From the NCBI GenBank assembly GCA_003522805.1, contig DPIB01000118.1:1-12351 (forward strand): 12,351 nt of DNA. The letters run 5' to 3'. Below the pieces are notes generated by a model. It saw only the letters and a list, made by a program, of their open reading frames with translations. It ran no database searches and was not told where the DNA came from. The stretch comes from Fervidobacterium sp. (GTDB lineage: Bacteria; Thermotogota; Thermotogae; Thermotogales; Fervidobacteriaceae). Positions 1 through 7,025 of the stretch are shown piece by piece (within the stretch, counting starts at the first letter, position 1; each line of letters begins with the position of its first letter). The position numbers and the translations under genes are program-made.

Positions 1-84
1 TAGGTGGCGGGATGGTTTAATTCTAGCTTTATTATACTATAAATATCGAACTTGCAGGAGATGTTGTTTGAAAAAAATTAGAAA

Positions 85-107
85 GCCCAACTCGCAACCA
101 GTTGGGC
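85..107. terminator. Hairpin, probable rho-independent terminator, possibly bidirectional
   Basis: GCCCAACT (85-92) and AGTTGGGC (100-107) form a perfect 8 bp stem around a 7-base loop. Read on the + strand, the following bases are only moderately T-rich (about 111-116). Read on the minus strand, the hairpin is followed by a clearly T-rich run (the complement of the A-run at 71-77 and nearby). It could end a gene lying to the left on the + strand, or a minus-strand transcript coming from within 110-300. Confidence 0.6.
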
Positions 108-262
108 ATCTTTCTTCAAAGATGTTTCTTAGTCACAATAGTACGATATGGATAGAGTTTTCTAGAAAACTGTGAAAGTTCAGCTTTTAGATTAATTTTC
201 TTGAAGAAGGTGTATTCTTTCAAATTCTTGAATATCCTCATGCAATTTAGTGATTTCAGTAC

Positions 263-290
263 TTCATACTTTTTTTAGAAGTGATATAAT
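263..290 (+). promoter_or_regulatory. Promoter with extended -10 upstream of the carboxyltransferase operon
   Basis: TATAAT at 285-290 is preceded by TGA, giving a perfect extended -10 (TGATATAAT). A plausible -35 is TTCATA at 263-268 (4 of 6 matches to TTGACA, 16-base spacer). Transcription would start near 297, leaving a leader of about 70 bases before the ATG at 368. The same nine bases recur at 6339-6347 before the second operon, which supports a shared housekeeping sigma factor. Confidence 0.6.
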
Positions 291-367
291 TAAGGTGGTG
301 GAATAATTGATGGTTTTCAGTGTTTTGCCTAGAACGATTTAAAAAATAGATATGTGAGGGATCGAAG

Positions 368-1759
368 ATGGATAAACTTTCTATGTTTACGGATACGACG
401 TTTCGTGATGGACACCAATCGTTGATAGCAACACGTATGAGTACTCAAGATATACTGAACATCATTGGTGAGGTGGATGAACTAGGATTCCAGGCATTTG
501 AAGTCTGGGGAGGAGCAACTTTCGATGTATGCGTAAGATTTCTTAACGAAAATCCATGGGACAGGATCAGATTGATAAGTGAAAAACTCAAGAATGGGAA
601 GGCTCAGATGCTGTTGAGAGGTCAGAATATCGTTGCTTATAGGCATTATGCAGATGATGTTGTGGAACTATTTGTGAAGAAAGCGGTTGAAAATGGTGTT
701 AAGGTCATAAGGATATTCGATGCGCTGAACGATGTAAGAAATCTTGATAAAAGTATAGAAGTCGCATTATCCTGTGGTGCTGAAGTTCAAGGTGCTATAT
801 CTTACACAACAAGCCCCGTGCATACAATAGAGTACTACATAGATTATGCTCAGCAGCTTGTAGACAGAGGTATCCACTCACTATGCATTAAAGATATGGC
901 AGGTTTACTGACACCTAAGGCAGCAGGTGATCTTGTGAGTGAGTTAAAGAAGAAATTTTCCATACCAATCGAGGTTCATTCGCATGCCACTGCAGGCCTT
1001 GGAGAGCTGGCATATCTAACATCACTCTTGGCAGGTGCAGATGTAATAGATACGGCATTTTCACCGTTTGGCATGACGACTAGCCAGCCTGCGTTTGAAC
1101 CTTTCTACTATGCACTAAGTGAATATAGAGAGTTGCCACCTATAGACTGGAAAAAGGTCGATAGGATAGTTAAGTATCTTTGGGACGTGAGAAATAAATA
1201 TGAAAAATACGATGTAAAGATGTATAGTATCGACCACAGGATCATTACATCGCAGGTCCCCGGTGGCATGTACTCGAATCTTGTAAGTCAATTAGCCGAA
1301 CAGAAAATGCAGGACAGGATGGATGATGTGCTTGCTGAAATACCAAGAGTTAGAAAAGACCTTGGCTATCCACCACTTGTTACACCTACAAGCCAGATAG
1401 TCGGCGTCCAAGCTGTGCTCAATGTCATCACCGGTGAGAGATATTCGAAAGTAACAAAGGAAGTAAGGGATTACGTTAAGGGCCTATATGGTAGACCACC
1501 TGCTTCAGTGGATGAAGACCTTGTTAAGAAGATACTTGGCGATGAAAAGCCAATAGATGGTAGACCTGCCGATTACATAGAGCCAGAATTGCCAAAAAGA
1601 AGGGCTGAAATAGGTTTACTCGCTGAAACAGATGAGGACTTGTTAATATATACAATCCTTGGAGAGACTGGCAAGCAGTATTTGAAAAAGCGGTATGAAG
1701 AAAAGCTTTATATAGATTGGAGCTTGGTAGAGAAATTTGAAGGAGGATATCCCGTTTGA
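368..1759 (+). CDS. Biotin-dependent carboxyltransferase subunit (OadA / PycB / transcarboxylase 5S family), no biotin domain
   Basis: The 463-residue protein is an HMGL-like TIM-barrel carboxyltransferase. This family moves CO2 between carboxybiotin and pyruvate/oxaloacetate in the cytoplasm. The metal-site motifs are present: DTTFRD near the N-terminus (Asp14), the carbamylatable lysine in CIKDMAG (Lys175), and HSH at 204-206. A conserved carboxylase domain follows the barrel from about residue 290 (SQVPGGMYSN). The protein ends near the point where many PycB/OadA proteins continue into a biotinyl domain, and no AMKM-type site is present, so a separate carrier protein is needed. That matches the 5S subunit of methylmalonyl-CoA transcarboxylase, and the mutase gene about 1.2 kb downstream supports this role. 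Pyruvate carboxylase B or oxaloacetate decarboxylase alpha remain alternatives. The ATG at 368 follows GAGGGA (356-361). The stop overlaps the next start. Confidence 0.9.
   Translation: MDKLSMFTDTTFRDGHQSLIATRMSTQDILNIIGEVDELGFQAFEVWGGATFDVCVRFLNENPWDRIRLISEKLKNGKAQMLLRGQNIVAYRHYADDVVELFVKKAVENGVKVIRIFDALNDVRNLDKSIEVALSCGAEVQGAISYTTSPVHTIEYYIDYAQQLVDRGIHSLCIKDMAGLLTPKAAGDLVSELKKKFSIPIEVHSHATAGLGELAYLTSLLAGADVIDTAFSPFGMTTSQPAFEPFYYALSEYRELPPIDWKKVDRIVKYLWDVRNKYEKYDVKMYSIDHRIITSQVPGGMYSNLVSQLAEQKMQDRMDDVLAEIPRVRKDLGYPPLVTPTSQIVGVQAVLNVITGERYSKVTKEVRDYVKGLYGRPPASVDEDLVKKILGDEKPIDGRPADYIEPELPKRRAEIGLLAETDEDLLIYTILGETGKQYLKKRYEEKLYIDWSLVEKFEGGYPV
1741..1758 (+). promoter_or_regulatory. Strong Shine-Dalgarno that fixes a TTG start for the AcpS-FolK gene
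   Basis: AGGAGGAT at 1741-1748 lies 7 bases before TTG at 1756-1758. It sits inside the last codons of the preceding gene, whose TGA (1757-1759) overlaps the TTG. A start here gives the conserved AcpS N-terminus beginning IIGIGNDI. No in-frame ATG lies at a comparable position. The arrangement suggests translational coupling. Confidence 0.85.
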
Positions 1760-2556
1760 TAATAGGAATAGGGAATGATATAGTCGAAGTATCAAGAATA
1801 GATTTGGAACTTGAAAGAAGGGTGTTGACACCGGCTGAAAGGGAGAACAGAACGAAGATCGACACACAGTATGTTGCAGGTAGATTTGCACTCAAGGAGA
1901 GCTATTTTAAAGCCTTGGGAACTGGGATAGACGGGAATTCTTTTCAGGACCTCTCGTTTTTGAATAGAGACAACGGTAGTTTGTATTGCAAGATACATAG
2001 GTTTAGAAAATCTAACAACGGGGTATTCAACTTTCTATATTGTGCACTTTCACATGATAGCTTTGCAGTATCAAGTACCATTCTTGAAAAGGAAAGAGGG
2101 AAGATTTACATCGGTGTTGGTGCGAATTTAGGGGATAGAGAAGTAAATATCAGAGAATCTCTAGATAAAATGAGCCGATTTGCGGAAATACTTAATGTAT
2201 CAAACATCTACGAAACAAAGCCTTACGGAAAGACAGACCAACCAGATTTTCTCAACTGCGTCGTCGAGATAGATACTACACTTGACCCACAAATGCTACT
2301 TGACAGACTTCTCGCAGTGGAAAACGAAATGGGTAGGATAAGGGCAGAAAAATGGGGACCAAGAGTCTTAGATTTAGACATACTCTTCTATGGGAATTTG
2401 ATCGTTGAAAACGATCACCTAGAATTGCCACATTATGACTTTGAAAATAGGATGTTCTTCGTTCAACCAATGTGTGATCTGAATAAGAATTTTATCCACC
2501 CCCTTTCTCAAAGAACGATGGAAGATATCTTCAAATCACTGGCCCAAAATTCTTGA
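1756..2556 (+). CDS. acpS-folK: Fused holo-ACP synthase and HPPK (AcpS-FolK)
   Basis: One 266-residue frame carries two enzymes normally encoded apart. Residues 1 to about 112 are holo-acyl-carrier-protein synthase, which transfers 4'-phosphopantetheine from CoA to ACP. The metal ligands are present: Asp8 in GIGNDI and Glu48 in the ALKESYFKALGTGI block; LSH (98-100) is the usual third motif. The domain is slightly short for AcpS. Residues about 117 to 255 are 6-hydroxymethyl-7,8-dihydropterin pyrophosphokinase of folate synthesis. Its marks are IGVGANLGDR, the WGPRVLDLDIL motif with Mg-binding Asp206 and Asp208, and a C-terminal PHYDFENRMFF motif. The join is a short charged stretch (EKERGK, 111-116) with no stop or reading-frame slip, so this is a true fusion in the sequence given. 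The start is TTG, supported by the ribosome site at 1741-1748. No other folate or fatty-acid gene lies nearby. Confidence 0.92.
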   Translation: MIIGIGNDIVEVSRIDLELERRVLTPAERENRTKIDTQYVAGRFALKESYFKALGTGIDGNSFQDLSFLNRDNGSLYCKIHRFRKSNNGVFNFLYCALSHDSFAVSSTILEKERGKIYIGVGANLGDREVNIRESLDKMSRFAEILNVSNIYETKPYGKTDQPDFLNCVVEIDTTLDPQMLLDRLLAVENEMGRIRAEKWGPRVLDLDILFYGNLIVENDHLELPHYDFENRMFFVQPMCDLNKNFIHPLSQRTMEDIFKSLAQNS

Positions 2557-2598
2557 AGGCCGTAGATCTAAGATATATTTGAAAATGGAGGAAGAAAC

Positions 2599-2901
2599 AT
2601 GGAAGATGAGAGAAACGAAATTGACATCGTAAAGTTGGAAGAAGAAATAGACCAAGCAATAGAGGCTGAAGACTTTCAAAAACTCAACGAATTGTTGGAT
2701 AAGAGGGAGAAAATCCTCCCCACACTGTCAGTTGAGATGCTTCGAGGTATTAAAGAACGTGATGAACAAAGAAAAGCGATTTTGGAACTCAAGATGAAAG
2801 AATTCAAAGAATCTGCAGACCAGATTCAGACTGGAAAGAAATACATGAATTCGTATATCCAGAACGATGACAAAGGTAACATCATCGACAGACTTGGATG
2901 A
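2599..2901 (+). CDS. Small helical protein, possible FliT-like flagellar chaperone
   Basis: This 100-residue, strongly charged protein is predicted to be almost wholly alpha-helical, with no signal peptide or membrane segment. The pattern (LLDKREKILPTL near 32-43, a long Lys/Glu helix, then a GKKYMNSY block at 79-86 followed by DKGNIIDRLG) resembles the short FliT/FliT-like export chaperones, which keep flagellar cap or hook proteins unfolded and end in a Gly-Lys-x-x-x-x-x-Tyr plus sG-x-x-x-D-x pattern. This is a resemblance by eye only, and no flagellar gene is adjacent. It could equally be an uncharacterised coiled-coil protein. The ATG at 2599 has GGAGGAAG at 2587-2594. It lies 42 bases after acpS-folK and 90 bases before the mutase gene. 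Confidence 0.8.
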   Translation: MEDERNEIDIVKLEEEIDQAIEAEDFQKLNELLDKREKILPTLSVEMLRGIKERDEQRKAILELKMKEFKESADQIQTGKKYMNSYIQNDDKGNIIDRLG

Positions 2902-2975
2902 ACCCAGATGAATTCTTGATGAATTTCGTACAATTGAGTAATGGAATAATCATAAAACACATATACAATGGTTGT

Positions 2976-2994
2976 AGGGGGGAATGACACAATG
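2976..2994 (+). promoter_or_regulatory. Ribosome site that sets the mutase start
   Basis: AGGGGGG at 2976-2982 is 9 bases before the ATG at 2992-2994. An in-frame ATG at 2968 lies upstream of this site and has no purine-rich site of its own, so the extra eight codons it would add (including the Gly-Gly encoded by the ribosome site itself) are unlikely to be translated. Confidence 0.75.
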
Positions 2995-4656
2995 GATGAA
3001 AGATTCAACGAAGCAAAAAAGAGGTATGAACAAGCCGTAGAAAAGGCTATTTCCAAATTTCCCGAAAGGAAGCAGAAATTCACATCACCATCAGGATACG
3101 AAATAAAGAGGGTCTACACACCAGAAGATGTGGAGAGTATTGATTATGTCAATGATATAGGATTTCCTGGTGATTATCCTTACACACGTGGCGTACAACC
3201 GACAATGTACCGAGCAAGGCATTGGACAATGAGGCAGTACGCAGGTTTTGGCACAGCGGAAGAATCGAATAAGAGATATAAATATCTACTTGAGCAAGGT
3301 CAAACTGGACTCTCTGTCGCATTCGATTTGCCAACACAGATTGGGTATGATTCAGACGATCCCATGTCGGAGGGCGAGGTTGGAAGGGTTGGTGTTGCAA
3401 TAAGCTCGTTAGAAGATATGGAGATTCTTTTCGACGGCATACCACTCGATAAAGTCAGTACATCTATGACGATAAACAGTACCGCGATGATATTGCTTTC
3501 CATGTACATCGCTGTTGCAGAGAAACAAGGTGTGTCACAAGATAAGCTGGATGGTACGATACAAAACGACATACTAAAAGAATACATCGCACGTGGAACG
3601 TACATCTATCCACCTGAACCATCGATGAGGCTCATTACAAACATATTCGATTACTGTTCAAAGAACATGCCAAAATGGAATCCAATAAGCATTAGTGGGT
3701 ACCACATAAGAGAAGCGGGGTCAAGTGCCGCACAAGAAGTGGCATTCACGTTAGCCGATGGTATCGCATACGTTGAAAGTGCCATAAAGGCAGGCCTAGA
3801 TCCAAACGTCTTTGGTAAGAGGCTTTCGTTCTTCTTTGCAGCGCACAACAACTTCTTGGAAGAAATCGCGAAATTCAGAGCCGCAAGGCGGTTATGGGCA
3901 AAGATCATGAAGAATAGGTTTAACATCACGAATGCTGAAGCTCTAAAGTTGAGATTCCATACTCAGACTGGTGGTTCAACTCTGACTGCTCAACAGCCTT
4001 TGAACAACATAATAAGAGTCACGATACAAGCATTGGCCGCAGTACTTGGCGGTACACAGTCACTCCATACGAATAGCTACGATGAAGCACTGGGCCTTCC
4101 GACGGAAGAATCTGTGAGGATAGCGCTCAAGACACAACAGATCATAGCATACGAATCTGGCGTAGCAGATACGATAGATCCATTTGCAGGATCGTATGCC
4201 ATAGAGGCAATGACAAACGAAATAGAAAAGAAGGCAATGGAGTACATCGATAAGATAGACCAGATGGGTGGCATGATAAAGGCAATCGAGCTAGGATACG
4301 TGCAGAAGGAAATTCACGAAAGCGCATATAAGCAGCAACTTGCTATTGAGAGAGGTGAAGAGATAATTGTTGGAGTCAATAAGTTCCAGCTAGAAGAGGA
4401 CGTAAAGGAAAGAGAAATACTGAAGGTCGACCCCGAATTGGAGAAAAAGCAGGTTGAGAGATTGAAGAAGCTGAAAGAAAGAAGAGATAATGAAAAGGTG
4501 AAAAGATGCCTGCAAAAGATAAAAGAAGTAGCTTCAACAGACGAGAACCTCTTCCCGTATGTACTGGAAGCTGTAAAATCATATGCAACGGTGGGAGAGA
4601 TAAGCAACGCGTTGAGGGATATATTTGGCGAATACACAGAGACAGTGATAGTATAA
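2992..4656 (+). CDS. mcmA: Methylmalonyl-CoA mutase large (catalytic) subunit, split type
   Basis: The 554-residue protein is the substrate-binding TIM-barrel part of adenosylcobalamin-dependent methylmalonyl-CoA mutase, which interconverts (R)-methylmalonyl-CoA and succinyl-CoA. By alignment from memory with the Propionibacterium enzyme, the active-site residues are present: Tyr83 (Tyr89 there), Gln191 (Gln197), Arg201 (Arg207) and His238 (His244). Tyr and Arg at those places favour methylmalonyl-CoA; isobutyryl-CoA mutases are known to have Phe and Gln there. Blocks such as [45 protein letters not shown] and [15 protein letters not shown] are near-canonical. The protein ends around the charged linker and a short tail, and has no DxHxxG cobalamin-binding domain, so a separate small subunit must exist. 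That subunit is not next to it here. The start is chosen by the ribosome site at 2976-2982. Confidence 0.95.
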   Translation: MDERFNEAKKRYEQAVEKAISKFPERKQKFTSPSGYEIKRVYTPEDVESIDYVNDIGFPGDYPYTRGVQPTMYRARHWTMRQYAGFGTAEESNKRYKYLLEQGQTGLSVAFDLPTQIGYDSDDPMSEGEVGRVGVAISSLEDMEILFDGIPLDKVSTSMTINSTAMILLSMYIAVAEKQGVSQDKLDGTIQNDILKEYIARGTYIYPPEPSMRLITNIFDYCSKNMPKWNPISISGYHIREAGSSAAQEVAFTLADGIAYVESAIKAGLDPNVFGKRLSFFFAAHNNFLEEIAKFRAARRLWAKIMKNRFNITNAEALKLRFHTQTGGSTLTAQQPLNNIIRVTIQALAAVLGGTQSLHTNSYDEALGLPTEESVRIALKTQQIIAYESGVADTIDPFAGSYAIEAMTNEIEKKAMEYIDKIDQMGGMIKAIELGYVQKEIHESAYKQQLAIERGEEIIVGVNKFQLEEDVKEREILKVDPELEKKQVERLKKLKERRDNEKVKRCLQKIKEVASTDENLFPYVLEAVKSYATVGEISNALRDIFGEYTETVIV

Positions 4657-4752
4657 GCTAATCTCCAATGAATTACTTATCGTAAGATTCTGAGTCCTAT
4701 GTCATAAGTATTTAAAGAGGGTTTTGCCAAAAACGAAGGGAGGTTGACATAT
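4657..4752 (+). other. Short intergenic gap before pdxS
   Basis: These 96 bases separate the mutase stop from the pdxS ATG. A 7 bp inverted repeat (TACTTAT at 4674-4680, ATAAGTA at 4704-4710) has a long 23-base loop and no T-run after it, so it is not a clear terminator. No good -35/-10 pair is seen, so pdxST may be read through from upstream. The strong ribosome site GAAGGGAGG (4735-4743) ends 9 bases before the ATG at 4753. Confidence 0.5.
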
Positions 4753-5628
4753 ATGGAAAAAGGTACATGGGAAATCAAAAAAGGATTTGCGGAGATGTTC
4801 AAAGGTGGCGTTATCATGGATGTCACAACAGCAGAACAGGCAAGGGTAGCCGAAGAAGCAGGTGCGGTTGCTGTTATGGCACTTGAAAGGGTACCAGCAG
4901 ATATACGAAAAGCTGGTGGAGTTGCAAGGATGGCAAACGTATCGAAGATAAAGGAAATTATGCAAGCTGTTTCGATACCAGTAATGGCAAAGGTTAGAAT
5001 AGGTCACATAGCGGAAGCAAGGATTCTTGAGGCACTTGGCGTTGATTACATCGACGAGTCTGAAGTATTGACACCCGCTGATGACAGGTTCCATATCAAC
5101 AAACATGAATTCACTGTACCATTCGTCTGTGGTGCAAGAAACCTTGGAGAGGCTCTCAGAAGGCTTTCAGAAGGTGCTGCAATGATCAGAACAAAAGGTG
5201 AACCTGGAACAGGAAACATAGTCGAAGCAGTGAAACACATGAGAACGGTTATGGCAGAAATCAGAAAAGTCCAGAATTTACCCTATGAAGAGATAGTATC
5301 GTACGCAAAAGAGATAGGTGCACCTGCCGAATTGGTGCAACAAGTAAAAGAACTGGGAAGGTTACCAGTTGTTAACTTCGCAGCAGGTGGTGTTGCAACA
5401 CCGGCAGATGCAGCACTCATGATGATGCTTGGTGCAGATGGCGTATTCGTTGGTAGCGGCATCTTCAAGTCAAAAGACCCGGTGAAGATGGCGAAGTCGA
5501 TCGTTATGGCAGTCACATATTGGAACGATCCTGAGATGCTCTTGAAGATCTCCGAGGATATTGGTGAACCAATGGAAGGATTAGAAGTAGAAACACTCGA
5601 AGTTAAGTTACAGGAAAGAGGTTGGTAA
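4753..5628 (+). CDS. pdxS: Pyridoxal 5'-phosphate synthase, PdxS (synthase) subunit
   Basis: The 291-residue TIM-barrel protein builds PLP from ribose 5-phosphate, glyceraldehyde 3-phosphate and ammonia in the cytoplasm, as a dodecamer decorated with PdxT. Key residues are present: Asp23 in [11 protein letters not shown], Lys80 in VMAKVRIGH (first covalent lysine, Lys81 in Bacillus), and Lys148 in [12 protein letters not shown] (second lysine, Lys149 in Bacillus). The C-terminal [16 protein letters not shown] phosphate-binding segment is intact, and the length is normal for the family. The ATG at 4753 is chosen because GAAGGGAGG (4735-4743) is well placed for it. A TTG at 4744 is in frame but abuts that site. 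pdxT follows after 4 bases. Confidence 0.97.
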   Translation: MEKGTWEIKKGFAEMFKGGVIMDVTTAEQARVAEEAGAVAVMALERVPADIRKAGGVARMANVSKIKEIMQAVSIPVMAKVRIGHIAEARILEALGVDYIDESEVLTPADDRFHINKHEFTVPFVCGARNLGEALRRLSEGAAMIRTKGEPGTGNIVEAVKHMRTVMAEIRKVQNLPYEEIVSYAKEIGAPAELVQQVKELGRLPVVNFAAGGVATPADAALMMMLGADGVFVGSGIFKSKDPVKMAKSIVMAVTYWNDPEMLLKISEDIGEPMEGLEVETLEVKLQERGW

Positions 5629-5632
5629 TAGT

Positions 5633-6211
5633 ATGGTTATAGGTGTTTCGGGAGTACAAGGGGACTTTAGAGAACACAAATGGATGATCGAAAAGCTTGG
5701 AATAGAGACATTTGTAGTAAAGTTACCGGAAGATTTGGATAAAGTCGATGGACTCATCATCCCTGGAGGCGAATCTACTGCGATGATACGAATAATGAAG
5801 ATGACGTGTTTTTTTGAAAAGCTTAGAGAGAAAATTGAAGGCGGATTTCCGGTGTACGGTACTTGTGCAGGACTTATCATCTTGGCAAGGGAAATAGAAA
5901 ACTACCCTCAAGAATCACTGGGAGTTATAGACATCAAAGTTGTGAGAAATGCATATGGAAGACAAGTAGATAGCTTCGATGAGATGATCGAAATCAAGGG
6001 TTTTGATAAGCCATTCAAGGCAGTCTTCATCAGGGCACCACGCGTAGAACAGTACGGTCCAGATGTTGAAGCATTGGCCTTCTTGAACAATTCACCTGTC
6101 ATGTGCAGACAAAAAAACGTGCTTGTCACATCTTTCCATCCAGAATTAACAGACGACACCAGAGTCCACGAATATTTTCTAAATATGGTCAAAGAGTACA
6201 AAGTTAATTAA
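5633..6211 (+). CDS. pdxT: Pyridoxal 5'-phosphate synthase, PdxT (glutaminase) subunit
   Basis: The 192-residue class I glutamine amidotransferase hydrolyses glutamine and channels ammonia to PdxS. The catalytic triad is intact: Cys78 in the GTCAGLI nucleophile elbow, and His169 and Glu171 in SFHPELTDD. The oxyanion/binding segments IPGGEST (43-49) and IRAP (133-136) are also typical. The length matches the usual 190-200 residues. The ATG at 5633 comes 4 bases after the pdxS stop, with AGGAAAGAGG (5612-5621) inside the end of pdxS as the likely ribosome site, so the two subunits are probably translated together. A strong terminator follows about 75 bases after the stop. Confidence 0.97.
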   Translation: MVIGVSGVQGDFREHKWMIEKLGIETFVVKLPEDLDKVDGLIIPGGESTAMIRIMKMTCFFEKLREKIEGGFPVYGTCAGLIILAREIENYPQESLGVIDIKVVRNAYGRQVDSFDEMIEIKGFDKPFKAVFIRAPRVEQYGPDVEALAFLNNSPVMCRQKNVLVTSFHPELTDDTRVHEYFLNMVKEYKVN

Positions 6212-6231
6212 GCAGAGTGCCATACAAGTAA

Positions 6232-6254
6232 ACGCATAAGTGCGTAATAAGTGC
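6232..6254. repeat. Small inverted and direct repeat after pdxT
   Basis: ACGCA (6232-6236) and TGCGT (6241-6245) form a 5 bp inverted repeat around TAAG. ATAAGTGC occurs twice, at 6236-6243 and 6247-6254. It lies in the untranslated stretch between the pdxT stop and the terminator. It could be a minor 3' structure or a chance pattern, and no function can be assigned. Confidence 0.3.
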
Positions 6255-6287
6255 ATAAATAGAAAACAAATAGGCATCTGCAATTTC

Positions 6288-6325
6288 AAAATCAGGGCTA
6301 TCTCAAGGTAGCCCTGATTTTGTTT
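6288..6325 (+). terminator. Strong intrinsic terminator after pdxT
   Basis: AAAATCAGGGCTA (6288-6300) and TAGCCCTGATTTT (6309-6321) are perfect complements. Two more inner pairs (T-G wobble and C-G) leave a TCAA tetraloop, for a stem of about 15 bp. The 3' arm ends in TTTT and runs into GTTT. This should end the transcript that carries pdxS and pdxT and separate it from the membrane operon. Confidence 0.9.
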
Positions 6326-6347
6326 ATATGTACTTTTTTGATATAAT
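6320..6347 (+). promoter_or_regulatory. Candidate distal promoter of the Mrp/Mbx-type operon
   Basis: TATAAT at 6342-6347 preceded by TGA gives a perfect extended -10, the same nine bases as at 282-290. The best -35 is weak (TTGTTT at 6320-6325, 16-base spacer) and overlaps the tail of the terminator. Use of this site would give a leader of about 190 bases before the first Mrp gene. Confidence 0.5.
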
Positions 6348-6442
6348 TTTGGCAAGAATATGGCATACAGTGAAAGGTCAAGACTTCATAGTAATTCTCC
6401 AGATATCTACCCAAATTGGACTGATTTTGTATAGTTTAGTTT

Positions 6443-6472
6443 TTGACATATTATATGTATTTTTGATAAAAT
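6443..6472 (+). promoter_or_regulatory. Candidate proximal promoter of the Mrp/Mbx-type operon
   Basis: A perfect -35 TTGACA (6443-6448) is followed after 18 bases by TAAAAT (6467-6472, 5 of 6 matches), itself preceded by TGA as an extended -10. The start of transcription would be near 6479, giving a leader of about 67 bases. The ribosome site AAAGGAGGGA (6531-6540) sets the first start at 6546. Except for this and the distal promoter, 6326-6545 looks empty; a 62-codon AT-rich frame there has no ribosome site. Confidence 0.65.
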
Positions 6473-6545
6473 ATGTTCAATGTAGACAAACTTTGTCGCT
6501 TTTCCAATATACTTGAGAAAAGATGTCTTAAAAGGAGGGAGTTGC

Positions 6546-7025
6546 ATGAATTTCTCTGTCTTCATTGTGAGTTTTTTCACTTGGGTCTTGTTAACATGGT
6601 CGATCGATATCCAAGAGATCATCGTAGGACTTATCGTATCAGTCGTGGTGTCCATGATCTTTCGAAAGTACTACAACATACGATTCGACGGAAAGTTCTT
6701 CGTCAGACTCTTCAAGTTCATCTTCATCTATATCCCCGTCTTCATTTGGGAGATGATAAAGGCAAATTTAGATGTAGCATCGAGAGTGATTATGCCCAAT
6801 CTAAGACTTAAACCAGGATTTGTAAAAGTAAAAACTGATATGAAAACGGACGTTGGAAAGCTGATGTTGGCAAATTCGATTACGCTAACACCTGGCACAA
6901 TCACGTTCGATATCTCGGATGATGAGCTCTACATCCATTGGATCGATGTAGTTGGAACTGACGAAGAGTCTAAACGCACATTTTACGGTAGGCTTGAACG
7001 CGTACTTAAGGGGGTGTTCGAATGA
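6546..7025 (+). CDS. mrpE: Mrp antiporter subunit E (MbhA/MbxA-like)
   Basis: The 159-residue membrane protein belongs to the MrpE/MnhE family, a small subunit of multisubunit Na+/H+ antiporters and of the archaeal Mbh/Mbx complexes. Hydrophobic segments lie at about 3-20, 22-39 and 54-72, followed by a soluble C-terminal domain. The family signature is clear around 109-133: ANSITLTPGT, then DISDDELYIHWID. The ATG at 6546 is chosen over an in-frame TTG at 6513 because AAAGGAGGGA (6531-6540) lies just upstream of it. The stop overlaps the next ATG by four bases (ATGA). Confidence 0.93.
   Translation: MNFSVFIVSFFTWVLLTWSIDIQEIIVGLIVSVVVSMIFRKYYNIRFDGKFFVRLFKFIFIYIPVFIWEMIKANLDVASRVIMPNLRLKPGFVKVKTDMKTDVGKLMLANSITLTPGTITFDISDDELYIHWIDVVGTDEESKRTFYGRLERVLKGVFE

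Larger units (their letters stand above)
1..367. other. Gene-free 5' region with one hairpin and one promoter
   Basis: No reading frame here has a good start, a ribosome site and protein-like composition. The stretch holds a hairpin at 85-107 and a promoter at 263-290, described separately. A gene entering from the left could end within the first 20 bases, because stop codons fall at 1-3 and 15-17, but too little is present to judge. The minus strand has a 41-codon frame (241 to 116) that runs into the hairpin and has no ribosome site; it is treated as unproven. No tRNA and no cobalamin-riboswitch consensus box was recognised. Confidence 0.6.

Noticed and set aside
2..175. Open + strand frame at the very start as the end of an upstream gene
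   Set aside because: It runs straight through the hairpin at 85-107 and its composition is not protein-like.
116..241. Minus-strand 41-codon frame as a gene
   Set aside because: There is no ribosome site before its ATG and no family resemblance. It is kept only as a question, not annotated as a coding region.
1..367. Cobalamin riboswitch expected near a B12-dependent mutase
   Set aside because: No B12-box consensus or long structured leader was recognised before 368 or in the 90-base gap before the mutase.
2907..2925. Direct repeat GATGAATT before the mutase
   Set aside because: Two copies of eight AT-rich bases 11 bases apart, with no third copy or linked promoter; likely chance.
2968..2991. 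Earlier ATG for the mutase
   Set aside because: The strong ribosome site (2976-2982) lies after this ATG and fits the ATG at 2992.
4674..4710. Inverted repeat between the mutase and pdxS as a terminator
   Set aside because: The stem is only 7 bp and AT-rich, the loop is 23 bases, and no T-run follows.
4744..4752. TTG start for pdxS
   Set aside because: The ribosome site abuts this TTG, leaving no spacer, and PdxS proteins begin at the position encoded by ATG 4753.
6328..6516. 62-codon + strand frame in the gap before mrpE
   Set aside because: It is AT-rich, has no ribosome site, and overlaps both candidate promoters.
6513..6545. TTG start for mrpE
   Set aside because: It would place the AAAGGAGGGA ribosome site inside the coding region; ATG 6546 fits that site and the family N-terminus.
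6473..6811. 112-codon + strand frame overlapping mrpE
   Set aside because: It lies in another frame of mrpE, is Arg/His-rich, and has no family resemblance.
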